From NCBI RefSeq assembly GCF_963678635.1, contig NC_087068.1:18419872-18479871 (forward strand): a stretch of 60,000 nucleotides of DNA. Direction: 5' to 3'. Position 1 is the stretch's first letter. Each line of letters starts with the position of its first letter. This DNA is from Symsagittifera roscoffensis (Eukaryota; Xenacoelomorpha; Acoela; Convolutidae). The position numbers and the translations under genes are program-made. The notes below the pieces were generated by a model that saw nothing but the letters and a program-made list of their open reading frames with translations, made no database searches and had not been told where the DNA came from. This document shows, piece after piece, positions 9,246 through 18,696 of this stretch.

Positions 9246-9896
9246 TCACTTAACATACTTTCGTTCCGGGTTTCTAATCCGTATCAGACCGTTGTTCAAG
9301 TCAATCATCACGTCAAAATTCCTGACAAAATCTCTGCCCAAGTTGAATTGGTCGGCGTCGTCCAGATTCTCTACCACCAGGAAGCTCATCCAAAGATCCC
9401 GTCCTCCCATGTGGAGGACCGTTATTGGTGTTCTTCCGGCCACGTAGATAGCTCCTCGATTGGCGGCGGCCAGTCGGAGATTCGTTGGAATTAGATCTTC
9501 CCGCGTGAAGCCCATTCTTTCCAAAGTTTTTATCGGCATCACACTCACTACCGCTCCTGTGTCCAGAAGCCCTGTGACTCCGAGTTTTGTTCCGTTGGTG
9601 TCGAGCAGATGTGCGGTCACATCTGCTTTATACCCAATGTGTACTGCGTCTTGTTCCATCATGGCGTCATGGCCTATCCTGCGGACCTTGAGTTCCTCTT
9701 CTCCCAAATAGATCTGCCCCATTTGGTCATCATCTGTTGTTACATAAGTCCTGGTGTAGATACTGATTCCATCCACGTTCACCATCACTTGATACGGCCC
9801 ATAGACCTCTAGGTAGCGTCCATGAAGTTTCCTCATGCGAGGGCCACCCGTCGTTAGTAGTGCCCGCACGGCTCTCGACTCGGTGCGTGGCTCCAC
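9246..9896 (-). CDS. Retropepsin-like aspartic protease of the retroelement
   Basis: The active-site loop LLDTGAVVSVMP lies near the middle of this frame (about 9580-9540), and the second conserved block FNLGRDFV (the ILGxD position) lies near 9340. Both are diagnostic of clan AA retroelement proteases, which cleave the Gag-Pol precursor as dimers. A 70-codon frame at 10066-9854 (ATG at 10060) leads into it and seems to be its N-terminal part, out of register by one small indel near 9896. No stop-free join to gag exists; gag, coiled coil and protease are in three different frames. Confidence 0.85.
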   Translation of the reverse strand: MEPRTESRAVRALLTTGGPRMRKLHGRYLEVYGPYQVMVNVDGISIYTRTYVTTDDDQMGQIYLGEEELKVRRIGHDAMMEQDAVHIGYKADVTAHLLDTNGTKLGVTGLLDTGAVVSVMPIKTLERMGFTREDLIPTNLRLAAANRGAIYVAGRTPITVLHMGGRDLWMSFLVVENLDDADQFNLGRDFVRNFDVMIDLNNGLIRIRNPERKYVK

Positions 9897-10062
9897 CTGC
9901 CTCGATAATCTGCATATGTGTCCAAATGCATCAAAGTGAACTCGGATGGTTCACTCAGATTTCTGATCACCTGATGTCCAGCCACTGAGATTATCGACTG
10001 TATCTTGCTTCCTTGCGGCACCATGCCGAACCTCTGACCGGAGATCACATTAAGTTTCATGC

Positions 10063-10269
10063 TCAAACTGCTTGGTGCTTAGTTTCTTCGAACTCCGTTG
10101 CTTCGAAGCTATTCAGTTGCTCCTGAAGTTTCTCATTCTCCAACTCAAGTTTCACTTTTTGTTCGATCTCTTTCGTCACCAGTTCCTGCTGCACTCTATT
10201 TAGAGCATCCCTCGCGGCTGCCTTGTAGTCGATCTTGAAGTCATCAGCCGCAGTTGCTGATTCCGGCTC
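10063..10269 (-). CDS. Short coiled-coil segment between gag and protease
   Basis: Starting inside the gag stop codon (the GA of TGA at 10268-10270), a +1 frame is open for 68 codons. It is strongly coiled-coil-like (QQELVTKEIEQKVKLELE, NEKLQEQLNSFEATEFEE). The frame ends in TGA at 10063-10065, which overlaps the protease-side ORF (ATG at 10060). The segment is either reached by +1 frameshifting at the gag terminus or was separated from gag by a one-base indel; no classic slippery heptamer is visible. Confidence 0.5.
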   Translation of the reverse strand, partial: EPESATAADDFKIDYKAAARDALNRVQQELVTKEIEQKVKLELENEKLQEQLNSFEATEFEETKHQAV

Positions 10270-11872
10270 ACGTGTCTCCTGTTACCGCTTGCATTTTCTT
10301 TGCCGCCAGCTCTTGAGGTTTATCCTTTCTGCGTGCCTCCGCTTCACTCAAAAGTCGAGCCTTGCTGGCTTTCACTCCTGACAAAGCTTCTTCATGTCTT
10401 GGATGCTTGATGTCTGCCACTGCATCCCAGAATTGCGGACAATCTGATTTAAAATGACCTTCCAAGTTGCAAAAGAAACACCTCGGTCCGAATTTCGCAA
10501 TTACTCCTCTCATGAAATCCTCATGGTCCAATTCTGACGCATCTTCGTCCTCGAGGCTAAAGCCTATTGCTTTCATGCCTTGTTTGTAAGCTGGGCATGC
10601 TGACACATGATGGTCCGTTGAACTGCAATTGGCACAAGAGCGTCTCTTGTCCATATCATCCCTCGGTTTGTACCAATTGTTCCCTTGGTTTGCTGGTCCG
10701 TTGTTAAAATTGCCATAATTGTTCTTGTAGTATCCAGATCTCGAAGGAGGTTTCAACAAAAGATACTCTTTTGACTTGAGCCTCAACTCCTCCGGTGTTG
10801 GCGCATTGGTTGATAGTGGTGTGTAATGCGTTGCTAGCATCGTACGAAGTTCATCATTCTTCACACTACCGATGAATTTTGAGGCTACGGCCAGGTTCAT
10901 CCTTCGGTTTGACTCATCCGGTTGGCTGCGTCTTCTCAGCATTTCCAAATCATCGAGAAACTTGTCTATCGTTTCATCTTCTCGCTGCCTCCGTTTCTCG
11001 AAGCGCATCATCGCCTGGTGCCCCTGCACCCCTGATCCGAAACGGTTTAACAAGATTTCGAAGATTTTCTCAGCAGTGTCACGTTGATATTGCTTCTTGG
11101 CCATGACACAGTTCAGGGCTGTCCCTTCCAAGTTGCTGGTGAGCGCACTGCATTCCTGTCTCTCCGACAAGTCCTCTTCCTCGAAATGCAGCTTCATTAC
11201 CTCTATCCAGGTATCAATACAGCCATCAGATTCATCTTTATAGCATCTTGGTTTCTTAAAGAATCTTCTGGATTTCTCACTGCGTTCATTGGTTCTGGAT
11301 AACCTTGTAAGGAATGTCTCCAAGGACCTGTTTAGGGGTTCAAATGCTGTGGCCATTGCCGTAGCATCCCTTGAGTGTCCCGCCTGAGTGTCCTCACACC
11401 TCGTCTGAGGCTCTGTATGCGGTGCATCCCTGCAATCCGAATCGCCGTGAGTGTTTCCCGCTTGGCCCACATGACTCCTCCTCGGGCTCGCATGCCCCCT
11501 GTTGCCGGAATCACTTCTCCCAGTCGCATGTGTGCCTTGCGTTAGTCGTTCGTTAGAGGTTTGTCTGTTCCCCGTTGAACTTTTTCTACTGTTCGGGCCC
11601 CATGTTCCATTACCCCTTGTGGCATAGCCTGATGAACTGCCCCTGCCTCTAGTGGATCCATACGTCTTCCTCTTTTGATGTTCATTGAATTTCACCCTCG
11701 GCTCCCTGCTGGGACCTCCCGAGTTCGGTTTTCCCTCTTTTGGTCCACTCTTGCTGCTTAGTAGCCCGTCCAACCTATCCATGATAGCCTGAGTTCGCCT
11801 CTCCATCATCGCGTCTATCTTTGTGTCAAGAGTCCCAAGAGACTGCTCTTGCTGAATTCTTAACTTCTCCAT
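10268..11872 (-). CDS. Gag polyprotein with two CCHC zinc knuckles
   Basis: This 534-codon ORF begins with an ATG at 11872 and ends with TGA. Residues 1-190 are Ser/Arg/Gly rich and disordered. Residues about 200-370 form the helical gag core, recognisable by WIEVMKLHFEEEDLSE, then QREDETIDKFLDDLEMLRRR in the retrotransposon-gag pattern. Two CX2CX4HX4C knuckles follow: CANCSSTDHHVSAC and CFFCNLEGHFKSDC, separated by about 50 residues. A basic tail ends the protein. Gag assembles the capsid and binds genomic RNA through the knuckles. This is the longest uninterrupted ORF of the element, with no lesion visible. Confidence 0.92.
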   Translation of the reverse strand: MEKLRIQQEQSLGTLDTKIDAMMERRTQAIMDRLDGLLSSKSGPKEGKPNSGGPSREPRVKFNEHQKRKTYGSTRGRGSSSGYATRGNGTWGPNSRKSSTGNRQTSNERLTQGTHATGRSDSGNRGHASPRRSHVGQAGNTHGDSDCRDAPHTEPQTRCEDTQAGHSRDATAMATAFEPLNRSLETFLTRLSRTNERSEKSRRFFKKPRCYKDESDGCIDTWIEVMKLHFEEEDLSERQECSALTSNLEGTALNCVMAKKQYQRDTAEKIFEILLNRFGSGVQGHQAMMRFEKRRQREDETIDKFLDDLEMLRRRSQPDESNRRMNLAVASKFIGSVKNDELRTMLATHYTPLSTNAPTPEELRLKSKEYLLLKPPSRSGYYKNNYGNFNNGPANQGNNWYKPRDDMDKRRSCANCSSTDHHVSACPAYKQGMKAIGFSLEDEDASELDHEDFMRGVIAKFGPRCFFCNLEGHFKSDCPQFWDAVADIKHPRHEEALSGVKASKARLLSEAEARRKDKPQELAAKKMQAVTGDT

Positions 11873-14582
11873 GTGTACTCACTACCCAATCAAGCACAGT
11901 TTATGTAGATTTAAAATCAAGAACAAAAAAATATATATAATGACAGAATATGAATATCTCTATGAAAAAAACGTATGTGTATTGTACTTTTAGTCGGTCA
12001 CAGTACAATAGTCGAACTTGTCTTTTAAAGAAAAAGCTTTCCCCGCTCGGTGCTGCACCAAACAGTCAAAACTTTGAAGGCAGTAATTTTCTCAAGTGGG
12101 CGTCTATTGCACCCACCGAGTACTGTGTTACCTATCTGCCTTCGGACTGCCCGAGCTAGACCTACTAAAATCCTCAGGGCAGTCACTTTTCACAAAAACG
12201 GATTATGTTACAATCCACACCAATGAATCACGCTCTTTTTAATATAGACTTAGTGTCGCGAATATCCGAGTTCGGACCTGTTTTGTTTTGGTCTGGCTCT
12301 TATTGAAAGGCAAGTTACCAGTGCAGTCACTGATTCCTAGCCTGTGTGCTAATAACCTAATACCTCTCGCTTTAGTCTTTCTTTCGCCTACCTAAGTCCT
12401 TTAATAAAATAATACCCCTCCGGATTGGCACAAATAGGACCCTTCCGGACTAACAAAATCTAGACCCTTCCGGATTGGGACCCCTCCGAGTTAGTTAACA
12501 CAAGACCCCTCCGGATTTGGACCCCTCCGAATTAGCAACTATAAGACCCCTCCGGATTCGGACCCCTCCTAACTTGAAAAAATTTTGACCCGTTCGGATT
12601 GGGAGCCCTCCGGTTTCGTAAAAGTAGCTTTTCGGAGATTTCCTTCTTTCAACCTATACCCCTCCGGATACAATCTCCGATGCAATTTTGCTTTTTCAAT
12701 TAACTAGGAAGGGTATGTACTACTTTCCTAGACCCTTCCGGATTGAAGTTAAGCCTCTTATTTTACAATTCTTACTAACGGTGAAGGGTCTTGTCGCTTG
12801 CCTAACTTCGGCTCGATTAAGGTTTTGCTGTGCCTTTAGCCTTCACTTTTCGTCTAAAACAGCCTAAAGTTACTTTATTCAACCGTTATTACCTTTTGGT
12901 AGGGGTATAAGGGCTTTTCTAAAAAATTTTATAAAACGTGAAGGGTGTACCCTTCCAAATTGAGGAATTTGCTAAAAACAATCTCAAAAAAATTTTCACG
13001 CCTACTTTTTTGCAAAACTTTTATCCCTATCAGTAAGCTCAGCTAATTTCTGATCTATTGGTACCAAGATCAACTAGATCTGTTCAGTCGTCGAAAAGTT
13101 ATTAGCCAAAACGTCTTTTTTCTTAAAGTCAAAAAATTTCTCTATTATAGGTTCCGCCTAACTTTTTCCGCAAATCTGGTCCTTTCGACCTAAAATTTAT
13201 TGATCCGAGCTCAGAAGGCCTATACTCTTCTAGTTCAATGCAAAAGACCCGATCTAAAACGCTTTAGTTGAAAAAATTTGAGAAACACTATACTACCTGT
13301 ACCCCTCCGGATTGATGAATCCATCAAATCAAACACGTTAAGTTCGATTTCTCTGTAACCCGGAAGGCTTTCGGGTAGCGGGTTTTAAAACTTGTAGATT
13401 TACTAGTGGACGTAGTCCGAACAACTATTTTTACTGTTGTACCTTAAAAATTTCAAAAAATTTTTCTGAATTTATAGTGTTTCGTTTTCTCAAAAATCAC
13501 GAAATTTGGGTTTTCGGTACCAAAATAGTTCCAACCACTTTCGAACTAAACTTAACCGGTTCTATCTATTATGGTAGTGCAGTTACGATGTAACACACTA
13601 ACTTAGCGCTTTTTTCCGTTTCAAAAAATATCGATATCTCAAAAATCGCGACTTGTGGGCGGATCAAAATATTGCTATTTTGACCCTAAAAACCGGTCTA
13701 CTTTCTGTGTTTTTCAATGAAAAACGGTATAAGAGTATTAATATTGGCTAAATTAGTAATAATATTAGTAATACTACACCCCTCCGGGTTTGTTTAATAT
13801 CCGAATTAAGGTGCTTAACTCGGATATTCGCAGTTCGGTGAAGGGTCACTACAGTGCAGCACTGTCGAGCTCCCCACAGATTACTATCTTAATTTCTGTA
13901 CCAAAAGGGATACAAAACTTGTTAACGATACCCAACAGTCGATTGTTGTTGTCGTTGAGCCACTTCTTGTTGCTCCTTGTACTGCTTGCCGGATCAGTCT
14001 TCTCCCAAGACCCTTCCGAATTGAGCGCAAATCAGCTGACCCTTCCGGATTGAGCGCAATTTCTCATTAACGTGCTTAAATGCTCAAATAACCCTACAGT
14101 ACAAGCCTCACAAACGGGCTACAAAACTGATTGTAACAATCCTGACTGATATAAATGCCTGTAACAACAATATATCTATCAACAACAAACGGGGGGTCGG
14201 ATCACATCTTGTCTGGGGGGATGATTTCTACTGATTTTTTTCTTTTTTACTGTGTTTGGTTTTTTCGTTTATTTTTTATGTTTTTTGTTTTTCTTGGGTA
14301 CTATACTACTTTTTGTTTGGTTTTATATATATCTTTAAGTGTTTTTGGTCACAAACCTCTCAGGGAACGAGGGAATGGCCGATCCCCCCACCCTTCCTGA
14401 TTCGTGAATTTTCGGTCTTAACTAGGTTAAAAAGCTATTCACGGTAATCCGGAAGGCTTCCGCGTTCCGAACTACCCTTCCTCCCCGGCGGTTTAGGCCT
14501 ATTAAGGGCGTTAATGTGAGCATCCGCTCGGCGCGGAGTGCTCGTTAACGGTTCTGCCGGTCATGATGTTAAAAAAGAATAA
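11873..14582 (-). repeat. Leader region with recurrent CCTCCGGATT/CCTTCCGGATT motif
   Basis: About 2.7 kb between gag and the primer site contains no credible ORF. A word close to ACCCCTCCGGATTG (plus-strand view) recurs many times, densest at 12,410-12,740 and again near 13,301, 13,779, 14,010, 14,040 and 14,390. The complementary form AATCCGGAAGG also occurs, so some pairs can fold into hairpins with an 11-bp stem. The same paired arrangement is present inside both LTR copies (near 15,080/15,135 and 17,863/17,921). It could serve as protein-binding sites or RNA packaging structure; function unknown. Confidence 0.7.
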
Positions 14583-14597
14583 CACCCAGGAGCGCCA
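14583..14597 (-). other. Probable tRNA primer-binding site
   Basis: Twelve bases inside the inner LTR edge the minus strand reads TGGCGCTCCTGGGTG, which begins with the TGG complementary to a tRNA CCA end. Its complement ends in CAGGAGC, then G and CCA, which fits an acceptor stem with discriminator G, as in many tRNA-Arg. The position is right for a PBS, though the 12-nt gap is longer than usual. The tRNA identity is inferred. Confidence 0.5.
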
Positions 14598-15318
14598 TAA
14601 AAACATGTATGTAACATTCGCCCGGAAGATACATATCGACGGAAAATAAAACTAAGTCCTAAGACGACTGGCTAACGTCTAAACAGAGCTTTATATGCTT
14701 TTCACCGTCTCTACCAAGCCAGTGTTTTAAGGTGGTCTTTTCTAACATCGGGTCGACAAAAACGTTACTGCTTTCGGCTTCGGTCAAAACACTCAAATTA
14801 ACTAGATTACATGCAGAAATAGTGAGCTCATGGCTGGGTCTCAGTGTCCCCAGACCACGAGGTCACTCCTAAAAACAGGGCTACCATTTATTGAAAAATT
14901 ACTGTTTTTGTTCAGTAGATAAAAATCATCATCTCCATCGAAGATGGATCAACCCTTTCCCCCAACTCCTAGCTTCTCATCCTTATCAAAATGAATCCAG
15001 TTGTTAATTAAATTCAAATCAGGACATGACAAGAAGCTAAAAGTTTATATAAAAGAATAAAAGTTTCAGTTCCGAAACCTTTCCGGATTCTTGAATCCAC
15101 TGAATCAAGCTCGTTAATCTTGACTTCTTCGTAATCCGGAAGGCTATCTTCCACCCTTCACCGTTGTCTGCAACGCCCTTGCAACTATTGTAGCGACATA
15201 ATAGTTGCAACTCGGAACGTTCTTCTGTTTTTCTCTGTTGTTTTTCTATCACAATCTTCGTTGTTTTCGTCAGTGCGACTATCGTTATTCTGTCACTTTT
15301 CCGCTTCTGTGCCAAAAT

Positions 15319-16890
15319 CAGGGATATCGATTCGAATCCGAGTATTCGACCCGAATACCGAGTATTCGGCACTTCGAAGCCGAATCCGAATATTAAAATT
15401 TTGAAATCCGAATATCGAATCCGAATATTTTTTTTTTTTGCCGAATACCGAATAATCCAGGGTCCACTGCTAAAAAACCCGAATATTCCGAATATTGGTT
15501 TACTGTTTTGTTTCACAATATTTTTCTTTTTTTTTAAGATGGCTAATGTAGAAGAGTCTGATGTCGCTGCCGAGTGCGAGTATAGAAAAGAAAAAGGAGT
15601 GGCAAAATGGCATGAAAAGTTTCTTGTGGAATATCGAGGTGGTAGAAAAACGGAAGGAAGAAAGTGCATTAAATGCAATGTTTTGATTAAGAGTATTGGG
15701 GCGTCAACGACTTCGATGACTCAACACACGCAAGTGTGTGATAGCAAAACGGTCCAAACTGTCATTGCATCGGACCAAACTGTAATTCCTTTCAAGCGGG
15801 CTAGAGTTCAAGACGGCTTGAATGAAGTTGCTAAACTTGTATATGAAGACAATATACCAGTGTACAAAGTTGTGCGTTCTCCAACGTTACAATCATTTTT
15901 TAAGCAGCTTCACTTTAGTAAAGTCACCTACTGTTCAGTCAACAATGCGCTGGAGGTAAATTACCAAACAGCAGTACAGAAAATTAAAGATTTGATAGTA
16001 ACACGTGATAAGCGACAAATGCTCTCCTTCATCAGCGGACAACAAAAAGTTCATTGGAGTATATTTGTATGTTGGCGGAGAAAGCGTTTGCTTGGGTTTG
16101 ATTTATTATACTGGTTTCTATGGGGCCGAAGAAATACTCATCAATCTGAAAAAAACGCTATTCGAAAGTTCGCTGTTGAACCCGAAAGTGCCACACAGGT
16201 GGCGTCTAATGATCATCAATATGTGGCTGTGGAAGAAGGTTTGTCTTTTGCAGAGTTCAATAACAATTGCCAATTAGATGAGTTTGACATTTTCGCTTTT
16301 CTGGAAAATTTTCGTCCGTCCAGTGTTGATCCAGAGCGCCTATTTTCTTTATGCCGACTCAGTCGCAACTACTTACAAAATCGATTATCACCTGAGAATC
16401 ATTCACGAAATGGTTTCTTAAATAAGAATAAAAGGTTTTTGAAATAAAACTGTTCATTAGCAAACTTGTTTTAAAATTACGGTCTCTTTTTTAAATAGTG
16501 TCACTCGATTTAGCTCGAAAAACTGGGTTGTCACTGATTTTTAACAGTTTTTAGCGATCTCAGTCGATTTAGCTCGAAAAACTGGGTTGTGAGTTGTGAC
16601 TGATTTTTAACATTTACTCACTCACGCGATTTTTACATTATTACGCAAGTCCCAGCCAATTCTACTTGAAAAATGCTATGTTCAATACTTTTTATAGAAT
16701 TTGTTGTATCAAACTTTTATGCTAAGTTTTTTGGGAAAATAACCAAATATCCGAATAGTTGTTCGAGTAGTAACATTTGGCCGAAGCCGAATCCGAATAG
16801 TAAGGGCACTATTCGGCCGAAGTCGAATATCGAATAGTTGGGCCGCGGCGAATAACGAATATCAAAAAATCCGAGTATTCGACATCCCTG
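15319..16890 (+). mobile_element. hAT transposon inserted in the LTR
   Basis: The element is flanked by a perfect 8-bp direct repeat GCCAAAAT (15311-15318 and 16891-16898), the hAT target-duplication length. Its ends are inverted: CAGGGATATCGA on the left and CAGGGATGTCGA when the right end is read on the other strand, with the hAT-typical CAGGG start. Both subterminal regions carry many copies of a CCGAATA-type word, as expected for transposase binding sites. The second LTR copy has the corresponding empty site GCTAAAAT at 18,105-18,112, which confirms the boundaries. Confidence 0.93.
15539..16447 (+). pseudogene. Internally deleted hAT transposase
   Basis: From the ATG at 15,539 the ORF is 302 codons, against 600-700 for full hAT transposases. 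The N-terminus has a BED-type zinc finger (KCIKC, later QHTQVC; about residues 40-75). The C-terminus has the hAT dimerisation block (PSSVDPERLFSLCRLS, then NRLSPE). Between them most of the RNase H-like catalytic core is missing. A segment of core-like sequence (KFIGVYLYVGG, then GLIYYTGFYGAEE) is present in another frame at 16,040-16,130, so a frameshift also occurred. The product cannot catalyse transposition but might still bind the element ends. Confidence 0.85.
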
Positions 16891-17396
16891 GCCAAAATGG
16901 CCGTTTCTGGCGTTTCTCAGAAATGTTACGTAATCACTTCGAAAATTTAAAATTTAGCAATTTCCGAATCCTTCAACCTTCACGTTTTGTTCAATCGTTC
17001 GAATAACGTTCTTAATCCTTCAAAATCACTAACACGGAAGGCTCGCTGCTAAAATGACTAAACTGCAGAGATTGCATCTTTTCATTCTGGTCGAATGTCA
17101 CAATTCTTATTCATTGATTTTTCTCCAACTCTGTTTTGGCTTTTCTGATTTGTTAAAATATAATTTATGGTCAGAATAATTTGTGCTAATTGCGCAGCAA
17201 TCGAGTCTACTTGCATTCTGATCTTTTTCACATGCACGGTCTCAGTCACATGCAGGTTATCTTTGTGCCCGCCGATCTTTGATAAAATATATTAAGATTA
17301 AAGAGCTCTTGAATAAGCTTTTACTAGCTCTTATAGTTGATTCACTCCATTTATTAATTTTGTCATGCGCCCTATTAGAAATCTTCGTTTTTGATG

Positions 17397-18315
17397 TGTA
17401 ACATTCGCCCGGAAGATACATATCGACGGAAAATAAAACTAAGTCCTAAGACGACTGGCTAACGTCTAAACAGAGCTTTATATGCTTTTCACCGTCTCTA
17501 CCAAGCCAGTACTTTCGGTGGTCTTTTCTAACATCGGGTCGACAAACAACGTTACTGCTTTCGGCTTCGGTCAAAACACTCAAATTAACTAGATTACATG
17601 CAGAAATAGTGAGCTCATGGCTGGGTCTCAGTGTCCCCAGACCACGAGGTCACTCCTAAAAACAGGGCTACCATTTATTGAAAAATTACTGTTTTTGTTC
17701 AGTAGATAAAAATCATCATCTCCATCGAAGATGGATCAACCCTTTCCCCCAACTCCTAGCTTCTCATCCTTATCAAAATGAATCCAGTTGTTAATTAAAT
17801 TCAAATCAGGACATGACAAGAAGCTAAAAGTTTATATAAAAGAATAAAAGTTTCAGTTCCGAAACCCTTCCGGATTCTTGAATCCACTGAATCAAGCTCG
17901 CTAATCTTGACTTCTTCTTAATCCGGAAGGCTGTCCTCCACCCTTCACCGTTGTCTGCAACAGCCTTGCAACTATTGTAGCGACACAATAGTTGAAACTC
18001 GGAGTGTTCACTGCTATTCCTGCAATCTGCTATTGTTTTTTCTCACAATTTTCGTACTTATCGTCCGCGCAACTAATGTTGTTCTGTTTTTCTTAGTTCC
18101 TTTTGCTAAAATGGCCGTTTCTGACGTTTCTCAGAAATGTTACGTAATCACTTCGAAAATTTAAAAATTAGCAATTCCCGAATCCTTTAACCTTCACGTT
18201 TTGTTCAATCGTTCAAATAACGTTCTTAATTCTTAATAATCACCAATCCGGAAGGCTCGCTGCTAAAATTCGAATTCTGCAGAGATTGCATTTTGGCCAT
18301 TCTGGTCGAATGTCA
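17397..18315 (-). repeat. Second LTR copy, probably a solo LTR
   Basis: About 919 bp collinear with the split LTR at 14,610-17,100, same orientation, with scattered substitutions and small indels. It lies 296 bp outside the giant element. No matching target duplication is obvious at its ends, and no PBS or polypurine tract adjoins it, so it is best read as a solo LTR from an independent insertion or a recombined remnant. It preserves the uninterrupted hAT target region. Confidence 0.75.
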
Positions 18316-18696
18316 CCAAGCTTAAGAGCGCTTTAAAATGAAATTTCCTGACGGGCAAAATACCTGAAGGGAAAAATACTACCCGTCTGTTATTTCCTGT
18401 CGGGAAAAAAAACTTTGAACGGCGACAAAATTTTCTGTGTCTGGTTTGTCTATTTTGGTGTAGTTCACGTTTAAATGATATAAGCTTTGTAACATCGTAA
18501 ATTTTCTTGTAGAGTAAATCTGAACTGATTTTGGTCTTCGGATAAATTGCAACTTGAATTTCGCTGGAAGTAAATTAACACTTATTGTGCGTTACTCCCC
18601 GGTTTGACCCTATCCAACCTGTGCTCTGAATGTTGCATGGTGGAAAGATCTTTTTTATTCGTTTTTTTTCTATCTGATACACGCGAATGTTTTCAG
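18316..18696. other. Spacer upstream of the first recognised IQ-gene exon
   Basis: This 380-bp AT-rich stretch ends in a polypyrimidine tract and CAG that form the acceptor of the first recognised exon. I found no convincing start codon exon here, so the 5' exon or exons must be tiny, further left, or beyond the retroelement insertions. Confidence 0.4.

Larger units (their letters stand above)
1..17100 (-). mobile_element. Giant Ty3/gypsy-type LTR retrotransposon, decayed, 3' end outside the window
   Basis: On the minus strand the order is LTR, primer site, leader, gag with zinc knuckles, DTGA protease, YVDD reverse transcriptase, RNase H, and integrase with HHCC finger and DDE core. Integrase after RT/RNase H defines the Ty3/gypsy order. 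Four or more further ORFs follow integrase (macrodomain-like, coiled coil, SGNH hydrolase, helical protein), which is unusual. The visible part exceeds 15.5 kb after subtracting the nested hAT element. It has a visibly higher G+C content than the rest of the window. Frameshifts and in-frame stops in pol and the 3' ORFs make this copy unlikely to be autonomous. The 3' LTR, polypurine tract and target duplication lie outside the window. Confidence 0.93.
14610..17100 (-). repeat. 5' LTR of the giant element, split by a hAT insertion
   Basis: The sequence from 14,610 matches that from 17,397 almost base for base through about 910 bp, once the 1,572-bp hAT insertion and its duplicated 8-bp target are removed. 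The plus strand starts TGTAACATTCG and ends ATGTCA, so either strand reads TG...CA as LTRs do. Its inner edge is next to the probable PBS and its outer edge at 17,100 is where similarity to the second copy stops. It contains the CCGGATT/AATCCGG hairpin motif of the leader. Confidence 0.85.

Noticed and set aside
13790-14447. Plus-strand ORFs in the leader of the retroelement
   Set aside because: T-rich, hydrophobic by composition, opposite to the element's sense, no motif.
18604-18696. In-frame ATG at 18,637 as the start of the IQ gene
   Set aside because: The following codons encode a polypyrimidine-derived Phe/Leu run ending in CAG, so this is the intron 3' end, not coding sequence.
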